Source: Trochalopteron elliotii (Eukaryota; Chordata; Aves; Passeriformes; Leiothrichidae). Taken from it: 64,000 nucleotides of DNA. The notes beneath the pieces were generated by a model. The model saw only the letters and a program-made list of their open reading frames with translations, was not told the DNA's origin and did no database searches. The position numbers were made by a program, and so were the translations under genes. Positions 1 to 20,302 of this stretch are shown piece by piece. The stretch's first letter is position 1. Each line of letters starts with the position of its first letter. The stretch spans positions 2,325,193 to 2,389,192 of the forward strand of contig JANPWX010000480.1 of NCBI GenBank assembly GCA_024734555.1. The letters are read 5' to 3'.

Positions 1-395
1 TTTTACCTTGTTTTTCATCAGGTTTTGAAAAACAACTCCAGCTGTAGTGTTGATTTTTAAGTGCTCTCAGGTTTTCTATATATTTCACTGTATAAATGGG
101 TTTTTTTTGGTGGTGATGGATGGTCAGGCCTCCCTGTCCTCATATTCTCAGTTCTCATTATGAATATTTGTCCTTTCATAATTTCATTTTTTGCTTGAGA
201 GATGGCCTTTTTCCCCAAGTGCAGCCTTCTGAAAGCCCAGCTGTGCAGGGCAGGGACTGCTGCTTTTCATTTATTTTAGAAATCTGTATCTGACACCTGT
301 AACTTAATATCATGAACAATGATGGTCTTGTATCAGTGCTGCATCTTGGAGGATTGTTTGGTATTCATGAGTACCACTGTTAATTTTTTTTCAAG
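1..395 (+). other. TBC1D8B intron, 3' part
   Basis: This is non-coding sequence upstream of the first recognisable exon. It ends in a T-rich tract and a CAAG acceptor just before 396. I see no other feature in it. The GRAM-domain exons expected upstream are outside the window. Confidence 0.7.
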
Positions 396-10010
<9,615 letters not shown>

Positions 10011-10260
10011 TTTTCTTTCCATTTGACTCTGAATTAATCACATAAAGTGCTTACAAATGAAGGCTGTAACTCTGGAAATCAAGTCTGGTGTTGACATAGG
10101 GAATGAAGTTTGAAGAATTAGCTTTAAGTATCAGATTACTGGTATGTAATGTAAATAAAAATAGTTTGAAGCACAGTCACTTTCTTGCATTGTTCGTAAG
10201 TTTTCACTCCAAAAAAAGGGACTGAAAAATAAACTGTCTTTACCATGTTATTAAAACATG
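10011..10260 (+). promoter_or_regulatory. TBC1D8B: TBC1D8B 3' UTR with two early poly(A) signals
   Basis: AATAAA occurs at 10154-10159 and 10228-10233, soon after the stop codon. Further AATAAA motifs at 11369-11374 and 11488-11493 could serve longer 3' ends. Which one is used cannot be told from sequence. Confidence 0.5.
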
Positions 10261-13200
10261 CAGCATTGCTTGGAGATACTGGATGTGTACCTGTTGCAAA
10301 CCTGTCTGAATGTTAGAGTAGGTGTTCTCCAGGTTCTTTTCTATTATTGTGATAAAAGGAATGACTTTTTCACATTTTCACTTTAAAGGAGTGTCAACAG
10401 CTTGGAGGTTGTCTTCCACATTAATTAGTTATTTCCAAATTGCTTGTGGACTGGGGTCAAAGCAGGGTGAAGACTAAGAACAGAGGCTGTGGTAGCACAA
10501 GACCATGAGATTAGAAAAGGAAGCTGCCCTGCTCACAATTCCTCTGCTTTGATGTTACCCATGGGTCTGGACTCTAGCAGATTCCACCTCCTCTTTTTCC
10601 CATTTTCATCCCATTCTTCCTACAAAGAAAAGGTGAAAAGGATGGAAGCTTTTTTGGTCATCCAGGCTGCACAAGGATGCAGAAACTAACACTGATTGTT
10701 TAAAATCAAGGGAAAGCAGTGGCTAAATCTGCCTGACCACATGGTGGTTGTACTTTATCTGGCAAGAGGAGCCATTGTTGGCTTTTTAGGAGCATGTTGA
10801 TGAAATGTAGAGTTTTGCTGGTGTTTGGAAAGCCCAAGCACAGGCCATCTGTAGCTGAGTGTTGACTGTTGAGCTGCTTAGGGACAGATTGCTGTTGCTT
10901 CTTTGCCTACCCTGAGTCTGTACCTCAACCCAGTAGTTACTATTGCTTTTCTATAGCACTCTGCATTACTGCTGCTGTAATATTTTCCATCTGTCAGGAT
11001 TCAAGGCAACAAGAAAACCCCCTTGAATCTGACTTGAAATTTTTAATGCATAAAATCTGATATAGTAGAGATCCTGTGGAGGAAAGCTCTTCCAGTGTAA
11101 AAGCTGAGAAATGTTGACCTTGAATCTTTGGTAGCTGGTGCTAGGAGGCATTTAGAGGAGGAGGGTTAAGGGTTTGTATTTGAACAACAACAGCAAAGTA
11201 AGTGGGGAGTCTGTGCTAAACTAGTTTAAAATGTCTGTTTCTAAAGCCTGTGTGACAATCTCCCTCTGCAGAGCAGCATTATTTTTATACTGTGCATGTA
11301 TTTTTAAAGAAGCAGAATGGGGATGGTATCTTTCTGAGGCTTTTGTTGCAATACTGGTGTGAATGAAGAATAAAATGAATTTCTGGCTTATGTTACAGGC
11401 ACTTTGTGAAATGCCATCACTGCAGTTGGTGGTAAATTTATGAATTATGTCTTACACTCTCCTCAATACTCTCAGGTATTAATGTAAAATAAAGTTTTAC
11501 TGAAGAAATCCAAAAGCTATATCATATATGTGGAAGATGAGGAAGCTTTTTTTCAGCAGCCTTCTCAAAGTACTTGCAGTTGACACAATATAGTGCTGAT
11601 TTGTATGTTTATCTATAAAATATAAAAACTAATTTATCCATTTATGTGGATATGGATAGGGCCACACTGTATTACTTTTTAAAAACGTTTTCACCAAGTT
11701 GTTTAGAAATCACAAAGCAGATGATAATGTTTTTCTAGTCCAGGATGTACCCAGATAAGGTTTGATCAGTGAGTAATTCTGCAGATAGCCATGATGAAAT
11801 TAATGGAGCTTCATGAGAATAGACACAGCTGCCCATACCAAAAGCTTTTGTAGGTTTATGAGAGATACTGTTTATGTCAACAAGTCGTCAAAGCTGTGAA
11901 CTATTTGCTAATCAAGAGATCTGAAAGAGATATGAAAGTCTTAAAACTCAAGGACTTTTTTGATTGAGAACCAAGGTGTGATCTAAGTGCAGAAGGTGAA
12001 GGAACTTGCAAAGTGCAGCAGCCTTCTGTTGTTACCTGGCTGTAAAAAGGTGCTCAGTTTGTACAAGACCCTTTTTCTATTAGTGCCTACCCAAGAGACT
12101 GCAGAGCCTTTGCCAGCTGGGTGGTAGCTCTTGTCAGATGTCCTGTCCATGGATAAAGAGCATATATATATATATATATATATATCAGAATAGATTTAAG
12201 GCAAGAAGTTGGGATATGTAGGGGAACACTCACTTGAATTAACTGCATGGATTTTTTTGTTCAATTTGTTTATATTTTTTCCCCAAAAGGGTGCTGTATT
12301 TAAATTGTTCTGTGATACACCTGCAGGCTGATCCAGGAAGAATAATCCCAGTGACCAGGCAGCCAGTCTCAGCAGGATGGAGGGTGGACTGAGGTCACTT
12401 CCAGTAGACTGGCAGCACTCAGGCAATGAGGGAACCAAGGGGCAGGTTCTTCCTTTTGGACCCTCTGGATCCAGGGCTGATTGTTTGGGGAGATGCAGAT
12501 GTAGCAAGTGCCAGTGATTTCCAAGGAGTGTAACCCAGAGGGATGTTTGCTGAGCTCTGCTTGTGACAGAGGAACTCTGGAGTTTGTCTAGCTTCTTTCC
12601 TTCCCTTTCCTATGCCAGCTCCTTCAGTCCCCATCCCAGACAGGCTGGCTAACAAATAGCTGCAGGTTTAGCTGGAGCTGGCAGAGCTGGAGCAACAGCA
12701 GCTCATTCCCTTCCTTCACTCCTGAGGAGTGATGCCTTGACTTCAAAGCCCTGCACAGTCAGGACAGAGGTCCCTGTGCTGTGCTGCTGCTTGGCCAGGT
12801 GAAGCTGGTGGTGCAGAGATGGCCCCAGGCTCCCATCTCATCACCTGAGGGTGCTGGGTGTGCACACCCACAGGAAGCAGCTTGGTTAAGTGAATTCTGT
12901 TGTGTCCCTTCACTCACTTGTGTTACTTTTTTTTTGTTTTTTTCTGTAAGTTTCCATGAAGTTTTCTGGCTTTATTTTCAGGTTCAGTCATAGGAAATAA
13001 ATGAAGGTGCATAATTCAGTACAAAATAACTGCAGGTAGGCTGGAGATTGCTGCAACTACTGATGGTGTTTATCTGGTTTGACAATTGCAGTGCCTGCTG
13101 CAGTGTGAGCTGGCAGCTGTGACACTGGCAATGGCTGTGGGGACACTGCACAGCCCTCCCTGTGCCTGGGCCCTTGTTGCTGTGTACTAAGATGCCTTTT

Positions 13201-14320
13201 GGCAGATGTAATGACTAGCCTGGGGACACAACCAGCAGAGCTGGGATGTTCCTGGGCTTGCCATCTGCAATGTGCTGCTCCCTGTGCTCAGTGACAGCCC
13301 TGACACCCACAAGGAACTTGTGTGTGCCCAGCTCAGGGCTTGGGCACATGAGGGGAGGGAAGGGCTCCAGTAATGAAAATAGCAGCTCTTTCCACCACAG
13401 GGAACAGCTGATGGTAATTGAACCAGTAGCATTTTCCAGGACGTGGAAGTGGCTGCTGCCATGTGATACAGAAAAATCACTTTCTGTTTTCCATCCATTC
13501 CTAAAACAAGCCACTTGTTCATCACTCTAATGGCTGAATAATGTAATTTTAGAAGAGTTTGCTACCATAGTGACTAAAAAATAGCTGTTGTGTTGATTTT
13601 ATCAGAAGTTTCTCATCCAGTTGTACCATACAAGGTTTTTGATTGTGATCGCTGTTGTTATCTGGACTAAACCAGAAGGAAATAGATTTGTTTCCAGAAA
13701 AATAGGCTATATTGTTTTTTCTGCTCTAGCTTTGTCACTTTACCAATACGGCAGCACATGTTTGTGTTGACAGATTGGCTTTTATACAATGTATTGTATG
13801 CAGAGATACTGTAAGATGAGGTGTTACAGATGAGGTGTTAAATAAAATAGTTTCCCTTAAGAAACTCCCCACCCCCCCTGTTGGAGGCACTGTTATTTCC
13901 TGGGATGGGCTGCTGCAGAAGTTCCTTCAAGAGTGTTGGTCATGTTCAAGCCACGTTTAGTCAGTGCTTTTCAAAACAAGGAGCAAGCCAAACAAAACAA
14001 GGCCAGCAGTGTCCCAGAAGGGGAGGAAAAATGGAGACTGTGACAGGTAGAAGAACTATAAAAGAAAGGCCTCATAAAATCAGGCTTGCTCTATTAAATT
14101 ATTAAATTAATAGCTAGCCTGTCATCTCTTCTAAGTGTAGTTAAGCAAGTTAAGTTAAGTTTCCCATGTGAAAACAATTTTGGTGTGAAAGGTTTGTTAA
14201 TACAACAACCTCTGCTTGGGTTGAAAAATAAATGCATCTGTGTAAACACTAAGATCTGTCCCAGGAGAATCCATAAATGAAAAATATAAACAACCCGAAT
14301 TTTAGCATGAACACAAATCA
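10261..14320. other. Intergenic sequence without recognisable gene
   Basis: No open frame here resembles a known protein, and no CR1 or LTR is evident. It holds late candidate poly(A) signals for TBC1D8B, a (TA)n tract and AT-rich low-complexity patches. Confidence 0.6.
12162..12185. repeat. (TA)n microsatellite
   Basis: Twelve TA dinucleotides run without interruption between CATATA and TCAGAA. Confidence 0.9.
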
Positions 14321-14472
14321 CCTTCTGAGAGAAATGAATAAATAAATGGAGTAGTAAGAAAACTACTGGCCAGTAGGTCTGTGAAAACCATGAGATAAGT
14401 GATGTGAATAAAGAATTGGCTTTTCCCGCATGAAGAAAAGGGAGTTTCAGCTGCCTCGTTACAACATCGATG
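14321..14472 (+). repeat. Left copy of a ~150-bp direct repeat bracketing the CpG island
   Basis: It shares with 16,831-16,983 the blocks CCTTCTGA, AGTAGTAAGAAAACTAC, ATAAGTGATGTGA, TAAAGAATTG and CATGAAGAAAA in the same order and orientation. By eye identity is near 80% with small gaps. The family is not one I recognise. Confidence 0.8.
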
Positions 14473-14935
14473 ACCCGAAGCGGTGGAGGGAGGGGAAAAA
14501 GGAGGCGGGCCAAGCCGGGACGGGACTCGAGAGGCGGAACACACACAGTCGGGAACGAAGAGCCCGCAGCGAAAGGAAATTCAAGCCGCAAATACACAAA
14601 GTAGCCGGGCAAAACACACAAAGACAGAACCGGGCGGGGAGCGGGACCCGAGCGGGGAGAGCACGGGGATAGAAACAGAGAAATAAACACAGGAACAAAA
14701 GAGCAACAAACAGAGAAATAAACCCCAAAACAAGCCCAGAAACAAGCCCAGCTCCCGGGAAAGGCGCCGCCCAGGGGGAGTGAGCACGGACCGAAAAATG
14801 CATTGCGGGCACTGAGCCGGGGGAAAGAGGAGCGATCTCCAAACCCGCGTGGAGAGTCAAGAGCGGCAGATACGGGAGAGACGATCCCGAATCGCGGCAC
14901 AGCACGGCCGAGAGCTGCGGGGAGCGCCCGAGGGC

Positions 14936-15300
14936 CGGGAAACGGAGAGTACGAGGGGAGAGGGACTGGGAAACTGCGGGAATGACACCGAGAGCCGGGA
15001 AACTGATTGTGGGAGGGGAGAACGGGCTGGGGAACCGCGGAAACAGCGCCGAGAGCCCGGAAATTGATCGTGCGAAGGGAGAACGGGCTGGGGAACCGCG
15101 GGAATGACACCGAGGGCCGGGAAACTGATCGTGGGAGGGGAGAAGGGGCTGGGAAACCGCGGGAATGACACCGAGAGCCCGGAAATTGATTGTGGGAGGG
15201 GAGAAGGGGCTGGAGAACCGCGGAAACAGCGCCGAGGGCCGGGAAATTGATTGTGGGAGGGGAGAACGGGCTGGAACCACGGGAATAACACCGAGAGAGC
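14936..15300. repeat. 61-bp GC-rich tandem repeat, about 5-6 copies
   Basis: Each unit carries GGGAAA(C/T)TGAT, GTGGGAGGGGAGAA, GGGCTGG and CCGCGG, then ACACCGAG or GCGCCGAG. Unit starts near 15001, 15061, 15122, 15183 and 15243 give a spacing of 60-61 bp. A degenerate unit precedes them. The period is mostly not a multiple of three, so related peptide words appear in all three minus-strand frames. Confidence 0.88.
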
Positions 15301-15384
15301 TGCGGAAACGCGACTGACAATCGGGGCGAGCGCTCCGGGCTTGAGCCGGGGAGACAGCGGCCACAGAGAGTCCTGAAAAATACG

Positions 15385-15905
15385 CTGTGCAAAATACGCG
15401 CCGCGTATCATACGCGCCGCGGTGCGTAACAGCCGCGTAATTACGCACACAGGGCTGAGAGGTGAAGCCAGATTTTTGAGTTCAAAAGCTACGTAGCGGA
15501 AAACACGCGCCGCGGTGCGTAACACCCGCGTAATTACGCGCATACTCCGCGGAGTAAAACCACGACTTTTGAGTTCAAAAAACCACCCACTGGAGAATAG
15601 GTTCCGCGGAAATTACGCGCCGCGGATGATACGCGCCGCGGAGCGTCGCACCCGCGTAATTACGCACACAGGGCTGAGAGGTGAAGTCAGAAGTTTTGAG
15701 TTCAAAAACTACGTGGCGGAAAACACGCGCCGCGGTGCGTAACACTCACGTAATTACGCGCATACTCCGCGGAGTAAAATCACGAATTTTGAGATCAAGA
15801 ACTACGCGGTGGAAAATACGCGCCGCTGAAAATACGCGCCGCGGATGATACGCGCCGCGGAGCGTCGCACCCGCGTAACTACGCGCATACGCCGCAGAGT
15901 TACGC
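15385..15905. repeat. 219-220-bp CpG-rich tandem repeat, 2.3 copies
   Basis: Landmarks recur at 219-220 bp: AGGGCTGAGAGGTGAAG near 15451 and 15670, AAACACGCGCCGCGGTGCG at 15501 and 15721, and GCGCCGCGGATGATACGCGC in the second and third copies. Each unit contains CGCGCCGCGG words, CGTAATTACGCG palindromes and TTTTGAGTTCAAAA. Confidence 0.88.
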
Positions 15906-15940
15906 GGAGAGTGAGAGGTTAAAAATGGGGTTAAAGACTG

Positions 15941-15950
15941 AAAATATAAG
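15941..15950 (+). promoter_or_regulatory. TATA-like element in the CpG island
   Basis: AAAATATAAG is followed by CGCGCGCTTCAG about 10 bp downstream, inside the non-repetitive part of the island. It could start a plus-strand transcript toward the donor-like site near 16,424. This is inference only. Confidence 0.25.
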
Positions 15951-16350
15951 CTCGCGCGCTTCAGCCGACAAAACAGCGCTAATCGTTGCCCACACGGTAT
16001 TTTATTAGAAATCCGCTTAAAAAACTGAAAATCTGCTGAAGGGACCGCAGCTGCTGCGGCAGCCGCCCCCTCCGCGGGCTCCAGAGGCCTCTCGGGCACT
16101 CTCTCGTGTGGCTCTTTCTGTCCGATGGAAAAGTTACCTTTTAGTTGCGTTTTTCGTGTTGAAAAGACTATTAAATAACGTTAAACCCACTTTGAAACTG
16201 TTCTCGAGCTGAACAGAACAGGGGACCCTGTTCGGGGACCCGAACAAAAGCCCGGAGACGGACTCTGTCACTGCGTGCGCCTGCAAAATGCTTCCGGCGG
16301 GAAACAATGTGCTCAGGGAGTGAGGTTCCGCCTCCCGTTGCACCGGAGCC

Positions 16351-16370
16351 GCGGTCACCACGGTGACCGC
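16351..16370. repeat. Perfect 9-bp inverted repeat, GGTCACC/GGTGACC
   Basis: GCGGTCACC, a 2-bp spacer AC, then GGTGACCGC. It holds GGTCA and TGACC half-sites of nuclear-receptor type and is flanked by GGCGGG boxes. Confidence 0.7.
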
Positions 16371-16633
16371 AGTGGCGGGCGGTGGCGGGCGGTGATCGCC
16401 GTGGCGGCGGCAGCCCCGCGCGGGTGAGTTTTATCCTCCAGAAAACCCCCGAGCCCCGGTCGGTTCGCAGCTCCGTAAGGAAACGCGCGAGCTGGGCAGA
16501 CGGCAGGAACCGGGCCCAATTTCCTGCAACACAGCTCCTTCCCTCAGCTGAAGGGAATTGTCAGTGGCGATTTCTGCCTTTTTAACCTTTTCTGGATTTG
16601 TTTTCGGTGTTTCCCCCTCCTTTTGCTACAGGC

Positions 16634-16750
16634 GCTTTTTTTTACATGTGGTTTTTGTTTTGGTTTTTTTTTTTGGTTGGTTTTTTTTGGTTGGTTTTTT
16701 TTTTTTTTTTTTGTTTTTTTTTTTAACTGATTAAAAAAAATATTATTTTT
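16634..16750. repeat. T-rich low-complexity tract
   Basis: Runs of T with interspersed GG and GGTTGG (an A-rich tract on the minus strand). It may be a degraded poly(A) tail or simple sequence. Confidence 0.8.
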
Positions 16751-16830
16751 ATTTGTGTTGCTTTTCCTCCTCAGCTTTTCTATCCTCGGGTGGTTGGGGG
16801 TGAAACGGGGATGCAGCAGCCCCGGGAGAG

Positions 16831-16983
16831 CCTTCTGACCAAAAAATGAAGTAGTAAGAAAACTACCAGCTTGTGCTGCACGCAAACTCTGTGAAAACTA
16901 TAAAATAAGTGATGTGAGTAAAGAATTGCCCTTTCCCCCATGAAGAAAATGGACTCTCAGCTAATTTATTACAATAAGAGACC
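16831..16983 (+). repeat. Right copy of the ~150-bp direct repeat bracketing the CpG island
   Basis: This is the partner of 14,321-14,472, in the same orientation, lacking about 10 bp near its start and carrying an insertion of about 7 bp in the middle. Confidence 0.8.
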
Positions 16984-17226
16984 TATTTTGAAGCCTGAGG
17001 TGGCTGCAGTGCTGAGCTGGTGTGTTCTGGCACTTGCTTTCTGCATCCAAATTCCACGTGCACACCCTGATGATTTGGGTTTTTTTTTTTTTAATTTATG
17101 CATTGCTCCTGTTGTCTGTGGCACTGGTCACAGAAATCCCAGTCCTTGTCCCAGAGCCCCAACACACCCACAACACCCAGGCAATAACAAGAGTACATAG
17201 TGTGTAAGAGGTCCTACAAGTATTGT

Positions 17227-17232
17227 TTTATT
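17227..17232 (-). terminator. Distal poly(A) signal AATAAA (candidate)
   Basis: TTTATT on the plus strand reads AATAAA on the minus strand, with AT-rich sequence upstream. It would be the distal 3' end of the CLOCK/NPAS2-like mRNA. Confidence 0.4.
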
Positions 17233-18457
17233 TCTTCTTAATTTTTTTTTTCTTTAAATACTATGTACAATCTGTTTAAAGCTTGTCAAAATGCATGGGC
17301 TCCCATTCAATGGAGCTGTGCAGGGACATATAGATTCAAAACAAGAATAAAATCTTTACTGTTCATCTTCATAAGACACTTACTTTTTCCCATTACAAAA
17401 TACTTTTAAGAATAATAACATTTATAAATGTATTTATATTCAACATCATATAAAATAAACCAAGATTTATACTCAATTCTAGACTTCTTCTTATTTACTT
17501 TTTTCCTTTCTTGCATGAACTATATACAATATATACAGTAACTTCTCATTGTGTTTGTCAAATCAGCCTGATTGTACCCACCAGGCTTTAGCTTATATGT
17601 ACAAATATGCTAAAAGTGCAAGACTTTATTATTTAAAGCTGCCTGTGTTTTCAGAGGTCTGGAATTGTGTGGCCTATATATATATATTTCTATATAGATA
17701 TACAGCTGCATACATAGAAATGTATATTAAAACCACGTATATCCATATATAGTTATAGTATATAGGTACTTGTGTGCCAGAAAACCTCAGAACATTTATG
17801 ACTGATAGGCCAACCCTGCTGCCAACAGTCACATCCCTGCCCTCTGCTTGTCACCAACAAGTCACACTTGAAATTTCTTGTCAACCAAACCCACCAGCAA
17901 TCCTCAATTCCAAACGAGTCATATAAAAGCACAGGTCATGGCTAACACCGAGGTAAACAAATACAAACCAACCTGAATAAAGAGATTTTTTTTTTAAATC
18001 CATCTATTTTTTTTTATTATTATTATTTTTTTTTTCCAGAGTGACAATATAAGGCAAAACCCCCCTGGCTTTGATTCAGCCTTGCCCTTGGCTGGAGGCA
18101 GGCTGAGCAAAGACCAAGCCAGCCCCAAACAGGGTGGGTAGGATTTTGTCCTTTGGAGCATTTTGAGAACACAAAGCCCTGCCTGTGGGGCAGTGCCTGG
18201 GACTGTGCAGCCCCCACCACCAGCAGCAAGGCTGGCACCTGGGGGGGCCCTGACAATGGGGGGGGGGGCACGTGATAAAGTGCATTTTTAGGTCTCTGCT
18301 TTTAGCAAGGCTGATCTAACATGTAAACATCCTCAGCAAGCTCCTGTGCTCCTGGCTGGGGGCTGTGAGCAGGGGCTGTGCCCCCAAGGGACAGGGCAGT
18401 GCCCAGGGCACGGCCCCACCTGCTGCACCCACCTCCCCCAGAACCCCTTCCCAACCC

Positions 18458-18488
18458 TATTTTATTTTATTTTATTTTATTTTATTTT
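18458..18488. repeat. (TTTTA)n microsatellite
   Basis: About six pentamer units run from CCCTATTTTA to TTTTGG. Confidence 0.9.
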
Positions 18489-18720
18489 GGACTCACTATC
18501 AAAGCCACAGCAATGCCAGAAAACTGCTCTGCCTCAGCTGCCTCCCTGTTAAACAAAGACACCCCCCAAGCCCCTGACCCCGAGCAGCACCACCTGTGAG
18601 ATCCATTGGATTGCCAATCCTGCCATGGCTGGGCTGTGTGGTGATGGGGCACTGCACAGCAGCCATGGGGATGGGTTGGGGTGATGCAGGTTTAATGGGG
18701 CAGCCAGGGAAATCATGGCC

Positions 18721-18776
18721 TTTCCCTTCCCCTTTCCCTTCCCCTTTCCCTTCCCCTTTCCCTTCCCCTTTCCCTC
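18721..18776 (-). repeat. 12-bp G-rich tandem repeat with G-quadruplex potential
   Basis: The plus strand is CCCTTTCCCTTC repeated about 4.5 times. The minus strand therefore has many GGG and GGGG runs separated by AAA or AA, well within intramolecular G-quadruplex spacing. Confidence 0.85.
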
Positions 18777-20296
18777 CAGGCAGCCACCCCGAGCCACAAG
18801 CTGTGCAATGCTGGAGCACTAACACAGACATCTGTGTTAGCCTCCTCTCCAGTGTTATGTGCCAAGGCTATGGTGAAAAAAAAATCCCACAACCAACTCC
18901 CAAAAAAATACAACCCCCTCCTACCGTGTCTTTGTGAGCACCCCTGCTGCCTTAGGATGAGGAGAGGGAGACCCTAAAACTACTAGTGCTTTAAAAACTA
19001 AAGTTTCCTACCCTGAAGGCTCTGTGCTGGCAGCACAAACCTGCAGAGCAGGAAAGCCCCAGGTGTTTTATTTCAGCTCCAGATTGCCCCACAAAGGCAG
19101 GTGTTCCAAATCCCACCACCAGCAGTGAGGCACCCCGTGGCTCTGCTGCAGACACCATTTCTTGTCATGGTTTGAAATGGCTCAGGCTGTCCAAGAGCAG
19201 CTGCTTGGCTGCCCAACGCCCAGGGGCTGCATTTGCTGTGTGGGCTGGGGCTGAAAAGGCACAAGCCTCAATGTTGGAGCCCTCATTGCCTCAATTCTAT
19301 GGCCAAATACATTCCCCAAAATGTGGCCAGTTCTGAACCCACCATCCAGTATTGGAGCTCTCACTGCCTCCATTCTCTGGCCAACTACACTCCCCAGAAT
19401 GCTGCATGTGGCCAGCTCTGAACCCACCATCCATCCCATCTGTCACCCCTGGGAGCTGTGCATTAATATCCCAGTCAAAGCTAACCCCTGCAGCTGCTTT
19501 TGCCCAAGGGAGGGGACTCATGAACAGCCAGGGGTTGGCACAGATTTGTTCACACACCCATCTCTGCCCTGGCCAAAACACCAAAGCACCCTAAGGGCCT
19601 TGCACCAGTCCCTGAAAGCTCCTGGCTGACCCCATCTCCTCCCACTGTCACTCCCCCAGGCATGGTGGCACAGCAAAAACCCATCCCCTTCCCCAGGAAA
19701 AACTGCTGGGAAACAGCCCCTGGTGTGTGCCAGGGCTGGAGGAGCCCTGCTGTGCCCTTTTCTTGAAGCACAGGGCTGCTTGTGCCAAAAACTGCTCCAC
19801 CAGTAACATCAGGGACACCAGCTGCTGCAGTGCTGCCAGGGGCCCAGAAAGTGGCTTGCAGAAGGAAAAGAAGGGAACAAAAAGAAAAACAAAAAACAAC
19901 CCCAAAAAAATTAAAAAAAGAAAAAAAAAAAGGCAAAACCAAGCATTCTTTGCTTGGTTTCAACAGATATTAGGAACTAAACATTAGGAACTAACTCCTC
20001 TCTAAACCTTGCTCTGTCTGCCAGCTGGAGCTTTACTGCTAGATGGAGCTGCTCCTAACTAACCACTGCCTTGCAAAGTTTACAGTAATGGCCAAACCCA
20101 TCTACATTTGGGCCCTAACAATGCCCAAAGTTAGTACTCAGCTACTAACACTTCCAAAATGTACTTTTTAATTTTTCCTTTGGAAAGACACAAAACAGTA
20201 GGGACACTTAACTATACACCCACTGAGGAATAAACTGGTTTTTCAATTCATAAATATAAACTTACAGTTAAAAAGTGACAATTTACAAAAATACAA

Positions 20297-20302
20297 TTTA
20301 TT
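20297..20302 (-). terminator. Proximal poly(A) signal AATAAA (candidate)
   Basis: TTTATT on the plus strand within an AT-rich stretch, about 985 nt past the stop codon of the CLOCK/NPAS2-like gene. Confidence 0.5.

Larger units (their letters stand above)
14460..16530. promoter_or_regulatory. Orphan CpG island of about 2 kb
   Basis: CpG dinucleotides are very dense here and sparse in the flanks, as expected of a sequence unmethylated in the germ line. It lies between the 3' ends of two genes, where no promoter is expected. The left part is built of 61-bp and 219-bp tandem repeats. The right part (about 16,000-16,450) is non-repetitive and promoter-like, with an ETS-type CTTCCGG, CCGCGG and GGCGGG motifs and a donor-like CGG|GTGAGT at 16,421-16,428. 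Confidence 0.75.

Noticed and set aside
14094..15392. Minus-strand open frame of 432 codons
   Set aside because: It runs through the 61-bp repeats, whose composition avoids stops in all frames. It has no recognisable domain, and its C-terminal part is ordinary AT-rich sequence.
16134..16361. Minus-strand 75-codon open frame ending at a donor-like AAAAG|GTAACT
   Set aside because: It is tempting as a first exon, but there is no homology and no matching downstream exon was found.
10261..17200. Search for RPL31, which lies between TBC1D8 and NPAS2 in mammals
   Set aside because: I found no coding segment resembling ribosomal protein L31 on either strand. This fits the TBC1D8B-locus interpretation.
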